Source of the DNA: Deltaproteobacteria bacterium
Lineage (GTDB): Bacteria > Desulfobacterota > Binatia > UBA9968
DNA: 19,221 nt
Assembly: GCA_005878685.1 (NCBI GenBank)
Contig: VBLN01000069.1
Span: 1 to 19,221 of the forward strand
Reading direction: 5' to 3'
Below are positions 1 to 8,276 of the stretch, one piece after another. The notes below the pieces were generated by a model that made no database searches, was not told where the DNA came from, and worked only from the letters and a program-made list of their open reading frames with translations. The first letter of the stretch is position 1; every line of letters begins with the position of its first letter. The position numbers were made by a program, and so were the translations under genes.

Positions 1-507
1 AACCAGTCTCTGGGTGACGGAGATGAGGTCACTGTGGGGAAAATGAAGGGAAGGGTTATCTTCATCCCTGGGCATACCAAGGGCCACGTCGCCTATCTTT
101 TTGGGAAAAACCTTTTTTGCGGGGACACGCTTTTCGTCGCGGGTTGCGGCAGGCTATTCGAAGGCACAGCCGAACAGATGCACAGCTCCCTAAGCAGGCT
201 CAAAGCACTGCCCTCTGATACGCTTGTTTACTGCGGGCACGAATATACGGAGAAGAATCTTCAGTTCGCTCAGACTCTCGAGCCGAACAACAGGAAACTG
301 GCCGAGAAATTGGCGAGAGCGCGCTCTTTAAGGGAGAAAGGAATTTCCACCGTTCCTTCAACCATGGAAGAGGAACGAGAGACCAACCCGTTTCTTCGTT
401 GGGACAGCGGGGAAATTCAACAGCACCTGAGAGGCCGCTTTCCGAAGCTCCCCTCAGATCCCATTTCAATATTTGCCAAAGTACGGGAACTCAAAGACGC
501 GTTCTGA
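1..507 (+). CDS. gloB: Hydroxyacylglutathione hydrolase (glyoxalase II), C-terminal part, cut by window edge
   Basis: This is a metallo-beta-lactamase-fold thioesterase that hydrolyses S-D-lactoylglutathione to D-lactate and glutathione, the second step of methylglyoxal detoxification in the cytoplasm. The frame is open from base 1, so the true start lies outside the window; the GTG at 34 is only an internal codon. Visible family motifs, in order, are PGHTKGH (metal-ligand histidine) near codon 25, FCGDTLFVAGCGR with the bridging aspartate, FEGTAEQM, VYCGHEYT with another metal histidine, and NPFLR in the C-terminal substrate-binding domain. The first metal motif (HxHxDH) would lie upstream and cannot be checked. 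The stop is TGA at 505-507. The gene converges on the cytochrome gene with about 40 bases between them, and I see no terminator hairpin there. Confidence in the family is high because both halves of the C-terminal signature are intact. Confidence 0.93.
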   Translation, partial: NQSLGDGDEVTVGKMKGRVIFIPGHTKGHVAYLFGKNLFCGDTLFVAGCGRLFEGTAEQMHSSLSRLKALPSDTLVYCGHEYTEKNLQFAQTLEPNNRKLAEKLARARSLREKGISTVPSTMEEERETNPFLRWDSGEIQQHLRGRFPKLPSDPISIFAKVRELKDAF

Positions 508-547
508 TGGGAGGGCCGATAGCGAGTGGAGCGACACTGCGCCGGTC

Positions 548-2566
548 CTACCTTCGATGGACCTTTTCAACGGAGAATTCCCGCCCGACGCCGTGGCAAA
601 CCACGCAGCTTTCCCTCCCAACGGCCGCGACTTGAGCCTCCATATGAGCTTTCGCTGGCTCCTTCGTGTGGCATCCCACACAGGCACTCATTATCGGCGG
701 CAGATGTTTCACCGTTCCGTCGGCCTGCGGCATCGCGGTCGGAAGGACGCCGTCTGCTAGCGGGATTTCATTGGCGCCCTTCTCGTGGCACTTGGTGCAG
801 TTGCGCCGGTCGCCGGGGAATCTAATCTCCGCAAAGTTTGTCGGCACCGGTTTCGCCGCGGGGCCGCCGTACACGATAAAGGGTTCGCCGAGATTTCTTC
901 CCGTATGGATCCTATGAATGAGCCGCTTGTAATGGACGCTCTCCGGCGGCATCGGTCCTTTCGCGGTCTTTCTCTTGTCCGCATCGGTGTGGTTGGTGTT
1001 GTGACACATGACGCAGAATTCGGTGTTATTTCTTTGTTCACCGTGCGGCTGGAGCTTCAAATGGCACACGTTGCAGTTGTCTATTTTTACCGCTTTCCTG
1101 CGAGGGACCGCCTCCTGATCGGTGATCGGAAAGTATCTGACGACGTTGAAGCCGGCGTCCCTTTGGCCTTTTTCGACCACCGTTCCATTGGGCCGTTTGA
1201 CATCGAACAGCCGGTAACCTTGTATCCCGACCGCACCGGAGCCGGAGGCCTCGGCGGGGATCGTGTAGTTAAACTTATACACGTGGACGCCGTTACCTGA
1301 CGGCTCAGCCTTGCGCGCGTCCTCAATGATATCCGTTTGATAATCGACTGTCGGCCAGGCAAGCACGAGACCGAGGTTACTCATCTGTGAAGCGTTGACC
1401 GGCCCGCCTTTTTTGTCCTTCAGGCTAAAGGTCACCACGGGGTTGCTTCCGGGCTTGCCGCCTTCGATCTTGAGGATATCGAATACAATCCCGGGCAGCT
1501 GGGTTGAATTCCCAGGAAAGGTATGGGCCCCGACGATCGACGGACCAAACTCAGGCCCTTCGGGTCGGTGGCATTCCGCGCAAGTCCCTTCGGCCGCCGG
1601 GCCTGGCCCGTGTTTTTTGCCGCTTCTCAGATCAACATCATCGTGGCAAGAGACACACCCGACGCTCGACGGCAAAATCTTCCAGTTGCTCACCTTAGGG
1701 CTGGCATGGCAGGCCGCGCAGTTTCTATACTCCTTCGGAACAGATTCCGTCACCACCATCTGCGGCGATGCGATGGTGGAAAAATCCGCTACACGCTGCC
1801 CTGCTCCGATCGTGAAATAAGGCTTTCCTCCCTTTACGCTCGGTAGGAGCTTGCCGCGATGAACTTTGTGAACAAAAAATTTGAAGTCGAGACTCTCACC
1901 GCTTTCCGGATCCGTCAGCTGGGCGGTATGACAGAGGGCGCAGTAGTGTGCCTCTCTACTGGAACCTCCATGCGCCTTGAGAGGATCATGGCAGTTATTA
2001 CACGAGGCGGTCTCAACCAGAGCGCGTCGGACCTTGACCCTTCCCCCTGCCGGGACAAACTCAAAGAGCGGGTTCGCGACATACCGACGGTTCGCTCGTG
2101 TCAGCTCACCGCCGACGACGTGCGTCGACCTGCTGTCATAATCCGGCGGAAGCGCTGTCTTGAAAGTGTAAGTAAAGACCCCCGCGCCCGCGCGCGCAAG
2201 CGTCCCTCCCCGGTCATAGTCGGGCTGGCTCGTCTCGGCCAGCGCCGGCTTTCTCTTCTCGCCTTTGTAGACATATTCTTGTCCCGCAACCTTGGTGAGA
2301 ACATAGTTGTGATAGTCACTTTCTCCACTCTTACCCAACTTGATTGCGGCGATCGTGAAACGGACGCCGTCTCGGTCCAAATCCTCGAGACTTAGCGGCT
2401 TCCCTTTAGAGTCGCTCACTCTGAAAATGACAACCGGCCGGCGGTTACTAGGGACCTTGACCCCTACGATCTCAGCCTTCAGGCCATCAGCGGGCACGCC
2501 TTGGCCGTGAACCGAGGATGAAGTGGAGAGAATTAGAGCCAGAATGAACAATCGGGCAAGCCGCAT
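548..2566 (-). CDS. Decaheme c-type cytochrome, OmcA/MtrC family
   Basis: A 672-residue secreted multiheme cytochrome. Ten CXXCH heme-binding motifs are visible, starting at residues 189, 209, 283, 304, 329, 498, 518, 590, 629 and 654. They form two pentaheme clusters, and each cluster is preceded by a beta-rich segment without hemes (about 25-180 and 355-490). This alternating beta / pentaheme / beta / pentaheme layout is that of the MtrC/OmcA cell-surface cytochromes, which pass electrons to extracellular minerals or partners. The N-terminus is a signal peptide (hydrophobic core at residues 5-15, likely cleavage after VHG). There is no lipobox cysteine, unlike the lipoprotein MtrC, so how it is held at the surface is unclear. 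No MtrA-type cytochrome or MtrB-type porin is nearby. The ATG at 2566 has no Shine-Dalgarno sequence, but a promoter-like pair lies just upstream. The function in extracellular electron transfer is inferred from the family. Confidence 0.92.
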   Translation of the reverse strand: MRLARLFILALILSTSSSVHGQGVPADGLKAEIVGVKVPSNRRPVVIFRVSDSKGKPLSLEDLDRDGVRFTIAAIKLGKSGESDYHNYVLTKVAGQEYVYKGEKRKPALAETSQPDYDRGGTLARAGAGVFTYTFKTALPPDYDSRSTHVVGGELTRANRRYVANPLFEFVPAGGRVKVRRALVETASCNNCHDPLKAHGGSSREAHYCALCHTAQLTDPESGESLDFKFFVHKVHRGKLLPSVKGGKPYFTIGAGQRVADFSTIASPQMVVTESVPKEYRNCAACHASPKVSNWKILPSSVGCVSCHDDVDLRSGKKHGPGPAAEGTCAECHRPEGPEFGPSIVGAHTFPGNSTQLPGIVFDILKIEGGKPGSNPVVTFSLKDKKGGPVNASQMSNLGLVLAWPTVDYQTDIIEDARKAEPSGNGVHVYKFNYTIPAEASGSGAVGIQGYRLFDVKRPNGTVVEKGQRDAGFNVVRYFPITDQEAVPRRKAVKIDNCNVCHLKLQPHGEQRNNTEFCVMCHNTNHTDADKRKTAKGPMPPESVHYKRLIHRIHTGRNLGEPFIVYGGPAAKPVPTNFAEIRFPGDRRNCTKCHEKGANEIPLADGVLPTAMPQADGTVKHLPPIMSACVGCHTKEPAKAHMEAQVAAVGRESCVVCHGVGREFSVEKVHRR

Positions 2567-2574
2567 CGAGGCAG

Positions 2575-2603
2575 CTTGTATGTGAATTAGCAGCCGCTGT
2601 CAA
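2575..2603 (-). promoter_or_regulatory. Sigma70-like promoter of the decaheme cytochrome gene
   Basis: On the minus strand a perfect -35 box TTGACA (2603-2598) is followed after 17 bases by TACAAG (2580-2575), which matches the -10 consensus at 4 of 6 positions. Predicted transcription would start around 2568, almost at the ATG at 2566, and no ribosome-binding site is visible. The mRNA would therefore be leaderless or nearly so. It could also be a chance match, with the real promoter further upstream. Confidence 0.45.
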
Positions 2604-2672
2604 GAAAAATTTTGCTCGTACCCTAAGTAAAAGCAGACGAGCTTGGCAATAGAGCGCAAGCTGAGCCTTGCC

Positions 2673-3071
2673 CTATTTCTTCGTCGCTGCAGCCTTCGTG
2701 ATGACGCCGCAGGCGATTCGATCTCCGGAATTGCCCGCAGGATCCGTGGTATTGTCGTCCGGGCTGGCGTGAACCACCACGGCGCTCCCGTCGGCATCAA
2801 AGATAGACGTCTCGCCGGAGCCCAGGCGAATATTGTCCATCAGGACTTCGTAACGCCCGACGCCATCTTTGTTGACATACATGTCAGGGAGATCGCCCGC
2901 GTGCGGACCCTCGGAGTTCTTCAATCCATGCTTCTTGTTCGTCGGATTGAAGTGACCACCGGCGCTGGTAAAAGCAGGTCCTTCACATTTTCCTACCGCA
3001 TGGACGTGTACCGCATGCAGACCTGGAGGAAGCCCTTTTACATTCGCGGTACAGTTCTCCTCTTTGTTCAA
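2673..3071 (-). CDS. sodC: Cu,Zn superoxide dismutase, N-terminus short or truncated
   Basis: This enzyme dismutates superoxide to oxygen and hydrogen peroxide, usually in the periplasm. Counting from the TTG at 3071, the ligands are all present: copper histidines 22, 24, 40 and 101 (HVH, GGHFNP, VVHASPDD) and zinc ligands His40, His48, His57 and Asp60 (KKHG, GPHAGD). The conserved disulfide pair would be Cys29 and Cys121 (GKC, IACG). The catalytic body is therefore complete. The N-terminus is odd: the family normally has about 25-35 more residues, including the first beta strand and often a signal peptide. Here the frame reaches a TAA at 3093-3095 only eight codons upstream of the TTG. A GAGGAG sits inside the first codons rather than ahead of the start. 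A frameshift or 5' loss is possible. As read, the product would lack an export signal and might be unstable. Confidence 0.82.
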   Translation of the reverse strand: MNKEENCTANVKGLPPGLHAVHVHAVGKCEGPAFTSAGGHFNPTNKKHGLKNSEGPHAGDLPDMYVNKDGVGRYEVLMDNIRLGSGETSIFDADGSAVVVHASPDDNTTDPAGNSGDRIACGVITKAAATKK

Positions 3072-3227
3072 AAAGCTGCGTCTACTTTTATGTTATAGGG
3101 CCCGAAACCCTTGTCAACAACTGCCGCCCCCTTGATCGACGAGGGGGCGTATGATAACGGACTCGGAATAAGGATCGTCGGACTGAAAGAAGATATTTCT
3201 TTTACGACAACCTAAAAGGAGGCCGCA
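3072..3227. promoter_or_regulatory. Divergent sodC / DoxX intergenic region with inverted repeats
   Basis: This 156-base region separates two divergently transcribed genes. It holds an 8-bp stem with a 9-base loop at 3125-3149 (arms CGCCCCCT and AGGGGGCG), not followed by a T-run, so more likely an operator or structural element than a terminator. Towards sodC the minus strand carries TTGACA (3117-3112) and TATAAC (3097-3092), with a short 14-base spacer; TTGTTG at 3120-3115 would give 17. Towards DoxX there is TATGAT (3150-3155) without a clear -35, a smaller inverted repeat AAAGAA/TTCTTT (3186-3202), and a strong AAGGAGG ribosome-binding site (3216-3222) five bases before the ATG at 3228. 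Confidence 0.4.
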
Positions 3228-3695
3228 ATGAATCTCAAGGAACGAACTTATTTGTGGTACGTCGTTCTCCTGCGTCTGTGGATCGGCTACTATCTACTCC
3301 AACAGGGGATCAGAAAATACCAGCGCGATTTTCCTCACATCGACTGGATCAAGGCACAGATAGGCGAACTGGACAAGGTGGAAATCTATGGCTGGTACAA
3401 ATCATTTCTCATGAACACTGTTGTTCCTCACCGGGAACTGTTTGGTTATCTGGTCATGTCGGGCGAGATCCTGGTCGGACTCTGCGTCTTGGTCGGGCTG
3501 CTGACTCGCTTTAGCGCGATCATAGGGATTTTCATGCTGGTCAACTATTTCTTCGGACCTGGCATGGCGAGAGGCGGCGCTACCCTGGCACAACAACAGA
3601 CCTTCATCGTCTCGTTGCTGGTTCTAACGCTCGCCAACGCGGGGAGAACTCTCGGGTTGGATGGTCTGCTATTTAAAAGGCGTGGCGCTGCATAA
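3228..3695 (+). CDS. DoxX-family inner-membrane protein
   Basis: A 155-residue integral membrane protein of the DoxX/DoxD-like superfamily. Hydrophobic helices are visible at about residues 10-25, 74-92, 95-110 and 123-140, the usual four-helix layout. The N-terminal stretch RLWIGYYLLQQGIRKY and the GEILVGLCVLVGLLTRFSA stretch are typical of the family. The loop between helices 1 and 2 is long and charged (about 28-70). Members are linked to quinone-dependent sulfur oxidation (DoxD of thiosulfate:quinone oxidoreductase) or to redox-stress complexes, but most are uncharacterised, so no reaction is assigned here. The start is fixed by AAGGAGG five bases before ATG. The next gene, an aldo/keto reductase, begins 26 bases after the stop on the same strand, so the two are probably co-transcribed. 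Confidence 0.82.
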   Translation: MNLKERTYLWYVVLLRLWIGYYLLQQGIRKYQRDFPHIDWIKAQIGELDKVEIYGWYKSFLMNTVVPHRELFGYLVMSGEILVGLCVLVGLLTRFSAIIGIFMLVNYFFGPGMARGGATLAQQQTFIVSLLVLTLANAGRTLGLDGLLFKRRGAA

Positions 3696-3721
3696 TTCCG
3701 CCGGTCGCAGAAAAAGCCGTC

Positions 3722-4819
3722 ATGTCGGCTACTGAAGAGGGGACTACCAACTACCGCAAGCGGTTTGAAGGCAAGATCCCAACCGATCATTTTCGCCACA
3801 GCCAGGGATTGTGGCTTTCCTCGATCGGTATTGGAACTTATCTCGGCGACCACGATCCCGCCACAGACGAACTCTACTGCGAGGCGATCATCCGCTCCGT
3901 GGAACTGGGTGGCAATGTGATCGATTCAGCGATCAACTACCGCTTCCAACGAAGCGAGCGCTCCATCGGCGCTGCCTTAAAAAAACTCGCCGACAAGGGA
4001 ATCGGACGACAGGAATTGGTGGTGGCGACTAAGGGGGGTTTTCTCCCGTTTGATGGTACGCCGCCAAAAGATATTCGAGCCTACTTTCATGAGAGCTTTG
4101 TCAAGCCGGGGATCGCTAGCTTCTCCGATGTGGTCGCTGGCTGTCACTGCATGACGCCGAGCTATTTGCTCAACCAGCTCGACTCCAGCCTCAAAAACAT
4201 GGGTATCGAATGCATCGATATCTATTACGTCCACAATCCAGAGACTCAATTTGCAGAAGTCGACCGCAGTGAATTTAGCAATCGCCTTCTCAAAGCCTTC
4301 GAGGCCCTGGAAGGCGCATCGTCAGCGGGAAAAATCCGCATGTACGGAACCGCGACCTGGAACGGTTACCGTAACGACGCCGAGGCGAAGGATTATCTGT
4401 CTCTCTCCGACGTGGTCTCGTTAGCCAGGAAGGCAGGCGGAGAGAACCACCATTTTAAAGTCATCCAACTGCCGCTTAACTTGGCCATGCACGAGGCCCT
4501 CACCAAAAGGAATCAAGAAGTCGGCGGTGAAAAACTATCCACTCTCGAGGCCGCGCAAAGGCTGGGTATCAGCGTGATGTGCAGCGCCTCTATTCTGCAG
4601 GGGCAGCTTGCGCGCAATCTTCCGCCCGCCATCAGCGAAGTGTTCGCTGAGCTCCAGACGGACGCCCAGCGTTCCCTTCAGTTCGTCCGCTCCGCCCCCG
4701 GCGTCACGACCGCCCTAGTCGGCATGAAGCAGCTTGCGCACGTGGAAGAGAATCTCAAAGTGGCTCAGGTTCCTCCGGTGCCGTGGGACCAATACGCCAA
4801 GCTATTTAAAGCCAACTGA
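3722..4819 (+). CDS. Aldo/keto reductase family protein
   Basis: A 365-residue (beta/alpha)8 oxidoreductase expected to use NADPH to reduce carbonyls or oxidise alcohols in the cytoplasm. The catalytic tetrad can be placed at Asp68 and Tyr73 (NVIDSAINYRFQRSE), Lys104 (VATKGG) and His171 (YYVHNPE). A recognisable C-terminal helix segment (GVTTALVGMKQLAHVEENL) closes the barrel. Compared with a standard 310-330-residue member there is an extra segment of about 40 residues around 108-145, between the lysine and histidine strands. The start ATG at 3722 has no strong ribosome-binding site, so translation may be coupled to the DoxX gene 26 bases upstream. The stop TGA (4817-4819) is only four bases from the stop of the convergent aldo/keto reductase. 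The substrate cannot be read from the sequence. Confidence 0.88.
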   Translation: MSATEEGTTNYRKRFEGKIPTDHFRHSQGLWLSSIGIGTYLGDHDPATDELYCEAIIRSVELGGNVIDSAINYRFQRSERSIGAALKKLADKGIGRQELVVATKGGFLPFDGTPPKDIRAYFHESFVKPGIASFSDVVAGCHCMTPSYLLNQLDSSLKNMGIECIDIYYVHNPETQFAEVDRSEFSNRLLKAFEALEGASSAGKIRMYGTATWNGYRNDAEAKDYLSLSDVVSLARKAGGENHHFKVIQLPLNLAMHEALTKRNQEVGGEKLSTLEAAQRLGISVMCSASILQGQLARNLPPAISEVFAELQTDAQRSLQFVRSAPGVTTALVGMKQLAHVEENLKVAQVPPVPWDQYAKLFKAN

Positions 4820-4830
4820 AGCTTCAGTTG
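4813..4830. repeat. Perfect 18-bp palindrome spanning two convergent stop codons
   Basis: CAACTGAAGCTTCAGTTG is its own reverse complement. The TGA of the plus-strand reductase (4817-4819) and the TGA of the minus-strand reductase (complement of 4824-4826) sit in the two arms, so each gene ends in AACTGA. Both transcripts would fold a 7-bp stem with an AGCT loop at their 3' ends. No T-run follows on either strand, so it does not look like a classical intrinsic terminator, though it could protect 3' ends or pause RNA polymerase in both directions. Confidence 0.6.
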
Positions 4831-5765
4831 CCCGTGATGCAATCGACTTTTGCGAAAATTTCTTTAAGTCGCGTCGTGGCTGGCGGCGGCAGAGGCGGTT
4901 TTGTGAGCGACTCGATGTTGGCTTTAAGGTGCTCTAGGCTTCCGGTGCCACTCAGGACAATATGGGCCCCTGGCTCATAGCGACAATATCGGTAGGCGGC
5001 ATCCACGATAGTCGAAGCCTTCCCCTCGCCGATCAAAAAGTCCAACGGCTCCTCTGGATTGCAGGCATCGCGGGCTACCAGACCTGTCTGGACTAATTCG
5101 GCTAATACCTCACGCAGTCGTTTTGGCTGACTCAACGCTCTCCGAACGGCGAACATCACCAACGTGCCCACGTTATCTTCCATAGTTTTCGAGAATACCC
5201 GACTGCGCGCCGACTGATTCAAGAGATTGAAACCGACCATGATGACATCCCAATAGCCGTCTTTCAGAGCCTGCTCCAACATGCGGTGATTCGGGTCCTC
5301 CACAAAGGCCTCGGTGATGCCGATGAAGCGGATTTTCCCCTCAGCGCGCAATTTTACGAGATGGGGGAGGACCTCAGTTGACGCGTAGGGATAGTCCCCC
5401 GGCTCCACGCCGTGAACGTGGTAGATATCCACGTAGTCCGTTCTAAGTTTTCGGAGACTCTGCTCCAACCCTTTTCTAACCTCCTTGGCGGGATGCTTGC
5501 GATCTGCCAGAGGAAATGCCTTCTTTGTGGAAATGATGATTTTCTCCCGGGGAACTGCGGCGATAGCTTTGCCGACGATCTCTTCCGTGCCGTAGCTCTC
5601 TGCGGTATCGACAAAGTTCACGCCCAGATCCAACGCCTGCCTCACCAGCGCGATGCATTCCTCATCTGATTTGTTGTCCCGCCGGCCCAGACGGCTGGGG
5701 CCGCCGCAGCCGAGTCCCGCCATGCTGACCCTCAGGCCGGTCCGTCCAAGAGTCGTGTATTCCAT
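4824..5765 (-). CDS. Aldo/keto reductase family protein (second copy, distinct subfamily)
   Basis: A 313-residue (beta/alpha)8 NAD(P)H-dependent oxidoreductase beginning MEYTTLGRTGLRVS, the usual N-terminus of this family. The tetrad is Asp53 and Tyr58 (FVDTAESYG), Lys81 (ISTKKAF) and His118 (IYHVHGVEPG). I chose the ATG at 5765 over a TTG-type start at 5816. The longer form adds 17 unrelated residues and overlaps glgP, while the ATG has GAGGG about seven bases upstream and sits 10 bases after the glgP stop. It is only distantly related to the plus-strand reductase it faces, so this is not a recent duplication. It is the last gene of the yajQ-msrB-CBS-thioesterase-glgP run. The C-terminal region (VLSGTGSLEHLKANIESL) is the usual closing segment. 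Substrate unknown. Confidence 0.88.
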   Translation of the reverse strand: MEYTTLGRTGLRVSMAGLGCGGPSRLGRRDNKSDEECIALVRQALDLGVNFVDTAESYGTEEIVGKAIAAVPREKIIISTKKAFPLADRKHPAKEVRKGLEQSLRKLRTDYVDIYHVHGVEPGDYPYASTEVLPHLVKLRAEGKIRFIGITEAFVEDPNHRMLEQALKDGYWDVIMVGFNLLNQSARSRVFSKTMEDNVGTLVMFAVRRALSQPKRLREVLAELVQTGLVARDACNPEEPLDFLIGEGKASTIVDAAYRYCRYEPGAHIVLSGTGSLEHLKANIESLTKPPLPPPATTRLKEIFAKVDCITGN

Positions 5766-5775
5766 TTCGTAGCCC

Positions 5776-8252
5776 TCAGACTCGACGAAGGTCGGTCGGC
5801 GCAGGAGAAGGCCCAACCGGCGCCGGGTTCACCCCCCAAATCTCTCGCGCATATTCTGCCACCGTTCGATCGCTGGAAAACCTTCCCATATGAGCCACGT
5901 TCAGAATGCTCTTTCGGCTCCACCCTTCGGGATCCAGGTATGCGAGAGCAGCCCGTTTTTGGCAATCGACGTACGATGCAAAATCCGCCAGCACCATGTA
6001 GGGATCTTCCGCGCGCAGCAGCGAATCCACGACGGGCTCAAAAAGCCCGAGCTGGGCAGCCGAAAAATAGCCGCCTCCTATCATGTCGATGATCTTTCTC
6101 AACTCGGGAACACCCTCATAGTACTGGCGCGGCTGATACCCGCGCCGCTTCCCTTCGCGCACTTCCTCCGCCGTCATTCCAAAAATGAAAATATTTTCCT
6201 CGCCAACCTGTTCCAGAATCTCGACGTTGGCTCCGTCAAGGGTCCCGATAATCAAGGCCCCGTTGAGCGCGAATTTCATGTTGCCGGTTCCGGACGCCTC
6301 GCTCCCAGCTATTGAGATTTGCTCCGAGAGATCCGCCGCGGGAATGATCTTCTCGGCCAAAGAGACACCGTAGTTGGGAATCAAAATGACCTTCAAGAGG
6401 TCTCCCGCATCGGGATCGTGATTGACGCGCTCCGCCACTCCGTGGATGAGCCGAATCACTAGCTTCGCCATAAAATAGCCCGGGGCCGCTTTGCCGGCGA
6501 ACACCACCGTTCGGGGGACAATGCTATTGCCAGCCTTGATAGAATTGTAAAGATGAATAACGTGGAGCACGTTCAGCAACTGCCGTTTGTACTCATGCAT
6601 CCTTTTGACTTGGCAATCAAAGATGGAATCGAGACGGACTTCGATACCCGTCGTCTTTAGAATGACCGCCGCCAAATCGCGCTTGTTTGCCGCCTTCACT
6701 TGCCGCCATCGCGCCCGAAAAGCCGCGTCCTCCGCGAGCGGAACGAGTCCCTTCAGCTGCTCAAGGTCGGTGACCCACCCTTCTCCCAAGCGTCCCGTAA
6801 TGAGCCGGGAAAGCCGCGGGTTGCAGAGCAGCAGCCAGCGCCGCTGCGTGATTCCGTTGGTCTTGCTATTGAACCGCTCCGGATACATCTCAAAAAAATC
6901 ATGGAAAAGCTCTTCCTTGAGGATTTTTGTGTGCAGATCCGAAACTCCATTGACGGAATGGCTTCCCACGATGGCCACGTGGGCCATGCGCACCCTCTTT
7001 TCCTCACCCTCTTCGATCAGAGACATTCGCCCTAGCCGCTCCACGTTTCTTGGAAAATGACGCGCGACTTCTCCCAAGAATCGCTGATTGATATCATAAA
7101 TGATCTGCAGAACTCGGGGAACCACCCGTTCCAGCAAGCTGACCGGCCAGTGCTCCAAAGCTTCCGGCAGCACCGTGTGATTGGTGTAGGCGAAGGTTTG
7201 GGTTGTCAATCCCCAGGCTTTCTCCCAAGAGAGGCCGTGTTGATCGATGAATAGCCGCATCAGTTCGGGGACCGCGAGCGAAGGATGGGTATCATTGAGC
7301 TGAATGGCAACTTTTTCAGGAAATAAGTCGAAAGTATCGTGCGCCTTCTGATACCGGAGAAGAATATCCTGCAACGTCGCCGATACGAAAAAGTACTCTT
7401 GCCTCAGACGCAGCTCCTTGCCCGCAGAGACGTTATCGTTCGGATAGAGAACTTTCGAAATCGTCTCCGTCTTGTCTTTGTCCTCGACCGCCCGCACGTA
7501 ATCGCCGTGATTGAAATAGTCGAGGTCGAAGTCGCGCGTCGATTTTGCGGCCCAGAGCCGCAGAGTGTTGGCCGTGGAGTTCGCGTATCCCGGGACGGGA
7601 GTATCATACGCCATGGCCATCACGTCTTCTGTCTCAATCCATTCGCTTCGAGTCGCCTGATGCTCGTCCACAAACTGCGCCACCCGGCCATAGAACTTGA
7701 CCGGGTAAAGCCGCTCGGGCCTCGGAATTTCCCACACATTGCCGTACCGGAGCCAGTTGTCCGGCGTCTCGACTTGGATGCCCTCCCGGATGTGATGGAA
7801 AAAGATCCCATATTCATAGCGGATGCCATGGAATCGAGAAAGCAGGCAGCCAAACGCCCCAGCCCGCCGTTTCCAAGGGCAGCGTCCCATTCCACCTCTC
7901 GCAGATCCTCGAGCCGAACCCCAAGCTCGCGGAGCGCCTGGGCGGATTCGTCGAGCAGCTGCAAATTGATCAGATGATTTCCCAGCATGCGCCCCAGCAG
8001 AAATTCCAAGGACAGATAATAGACCCTCTTGGCATCGACGTTATAGTAGTGTTGCTGGGTGCGCAGCCAACGTTGAATCAGCCGGTCCCTGACGGTAAAG
8101 CCGAGGCTACTGTACTGCCCCAGCCGTGTCACCGTATATTGGTCCTGGCCCAGCGAATTTGAAAGATGCTGCGCGAAGGATTCCTTCAGGGCGTGAACCA
8201 AAGATTTCTGAGGGATTCGAGAACTGTTCTCCCGATCTCGGTCATCGCTCAT
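5776..8252 (-). pseudogene. glgP: Glycogen/alpha-glucan phosphorylase, interrupted by a frameshift and small deletion
   Basis: A PLP enzyme that releases glucose-1-phosphate from alpha-1,4-glucans. The gene starts at ATG 8252, with GGAGGA 9 bases upstream, 24 bases after the thioesterase stop. The first frame encodes the N-terminal part up to GNGGLGRLAACFLDSMA (residue about 143). At about 7827 the homologous reading moves to another frame, continuing GIRYEYGIF and running intact to the stop at 5776. That part includes the PLP-lysine motif SGTGNMKFALNGAL. About ten residues normally found between DSMA and GIRYE are missing as well. The lost segment, usually ending in a Tyr-Gly codon pair, would place a second ATGGC, so a deletion of about 31 nt between two ATGGC copies explains both the shift and the loss. 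The restored protein would be about 835 residues, the normal length. As read, the gene cannot make a full enzyme; an assembly error or a true mutation are both possible. Confidence 0.9.
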
Positions 8253-8276
8253 GCGGGTTTTTCCTCCGGACAACCA

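Noticed and set aside
785..1300. 171-codon plus-strand ORF inside the cytochrome gene
   Set aside because: Antisense to the C-terminal pentaheme region; no motif or start signal.
1859..2395. 178-codon plus-strand ORF inside the cytochrome gene
   Set aside because: It is antisense to a clear heme-motif protein, has no ribosome-binding site and shows no recognisable domain.
3722..5765. The two aldo/keto reductase genes as a recent inverted duplication
   Set aside because: They share only the family tetrad; length, N-termini and insert regions differ widely, so they are different subfamilies.
7339..7977. 212-codon plus-strand ORF across the glgP break
   Set aside because: Long only because the GC-rich antisense strand lacks stops; the minus strand encodes recognisable phosphorylase here.
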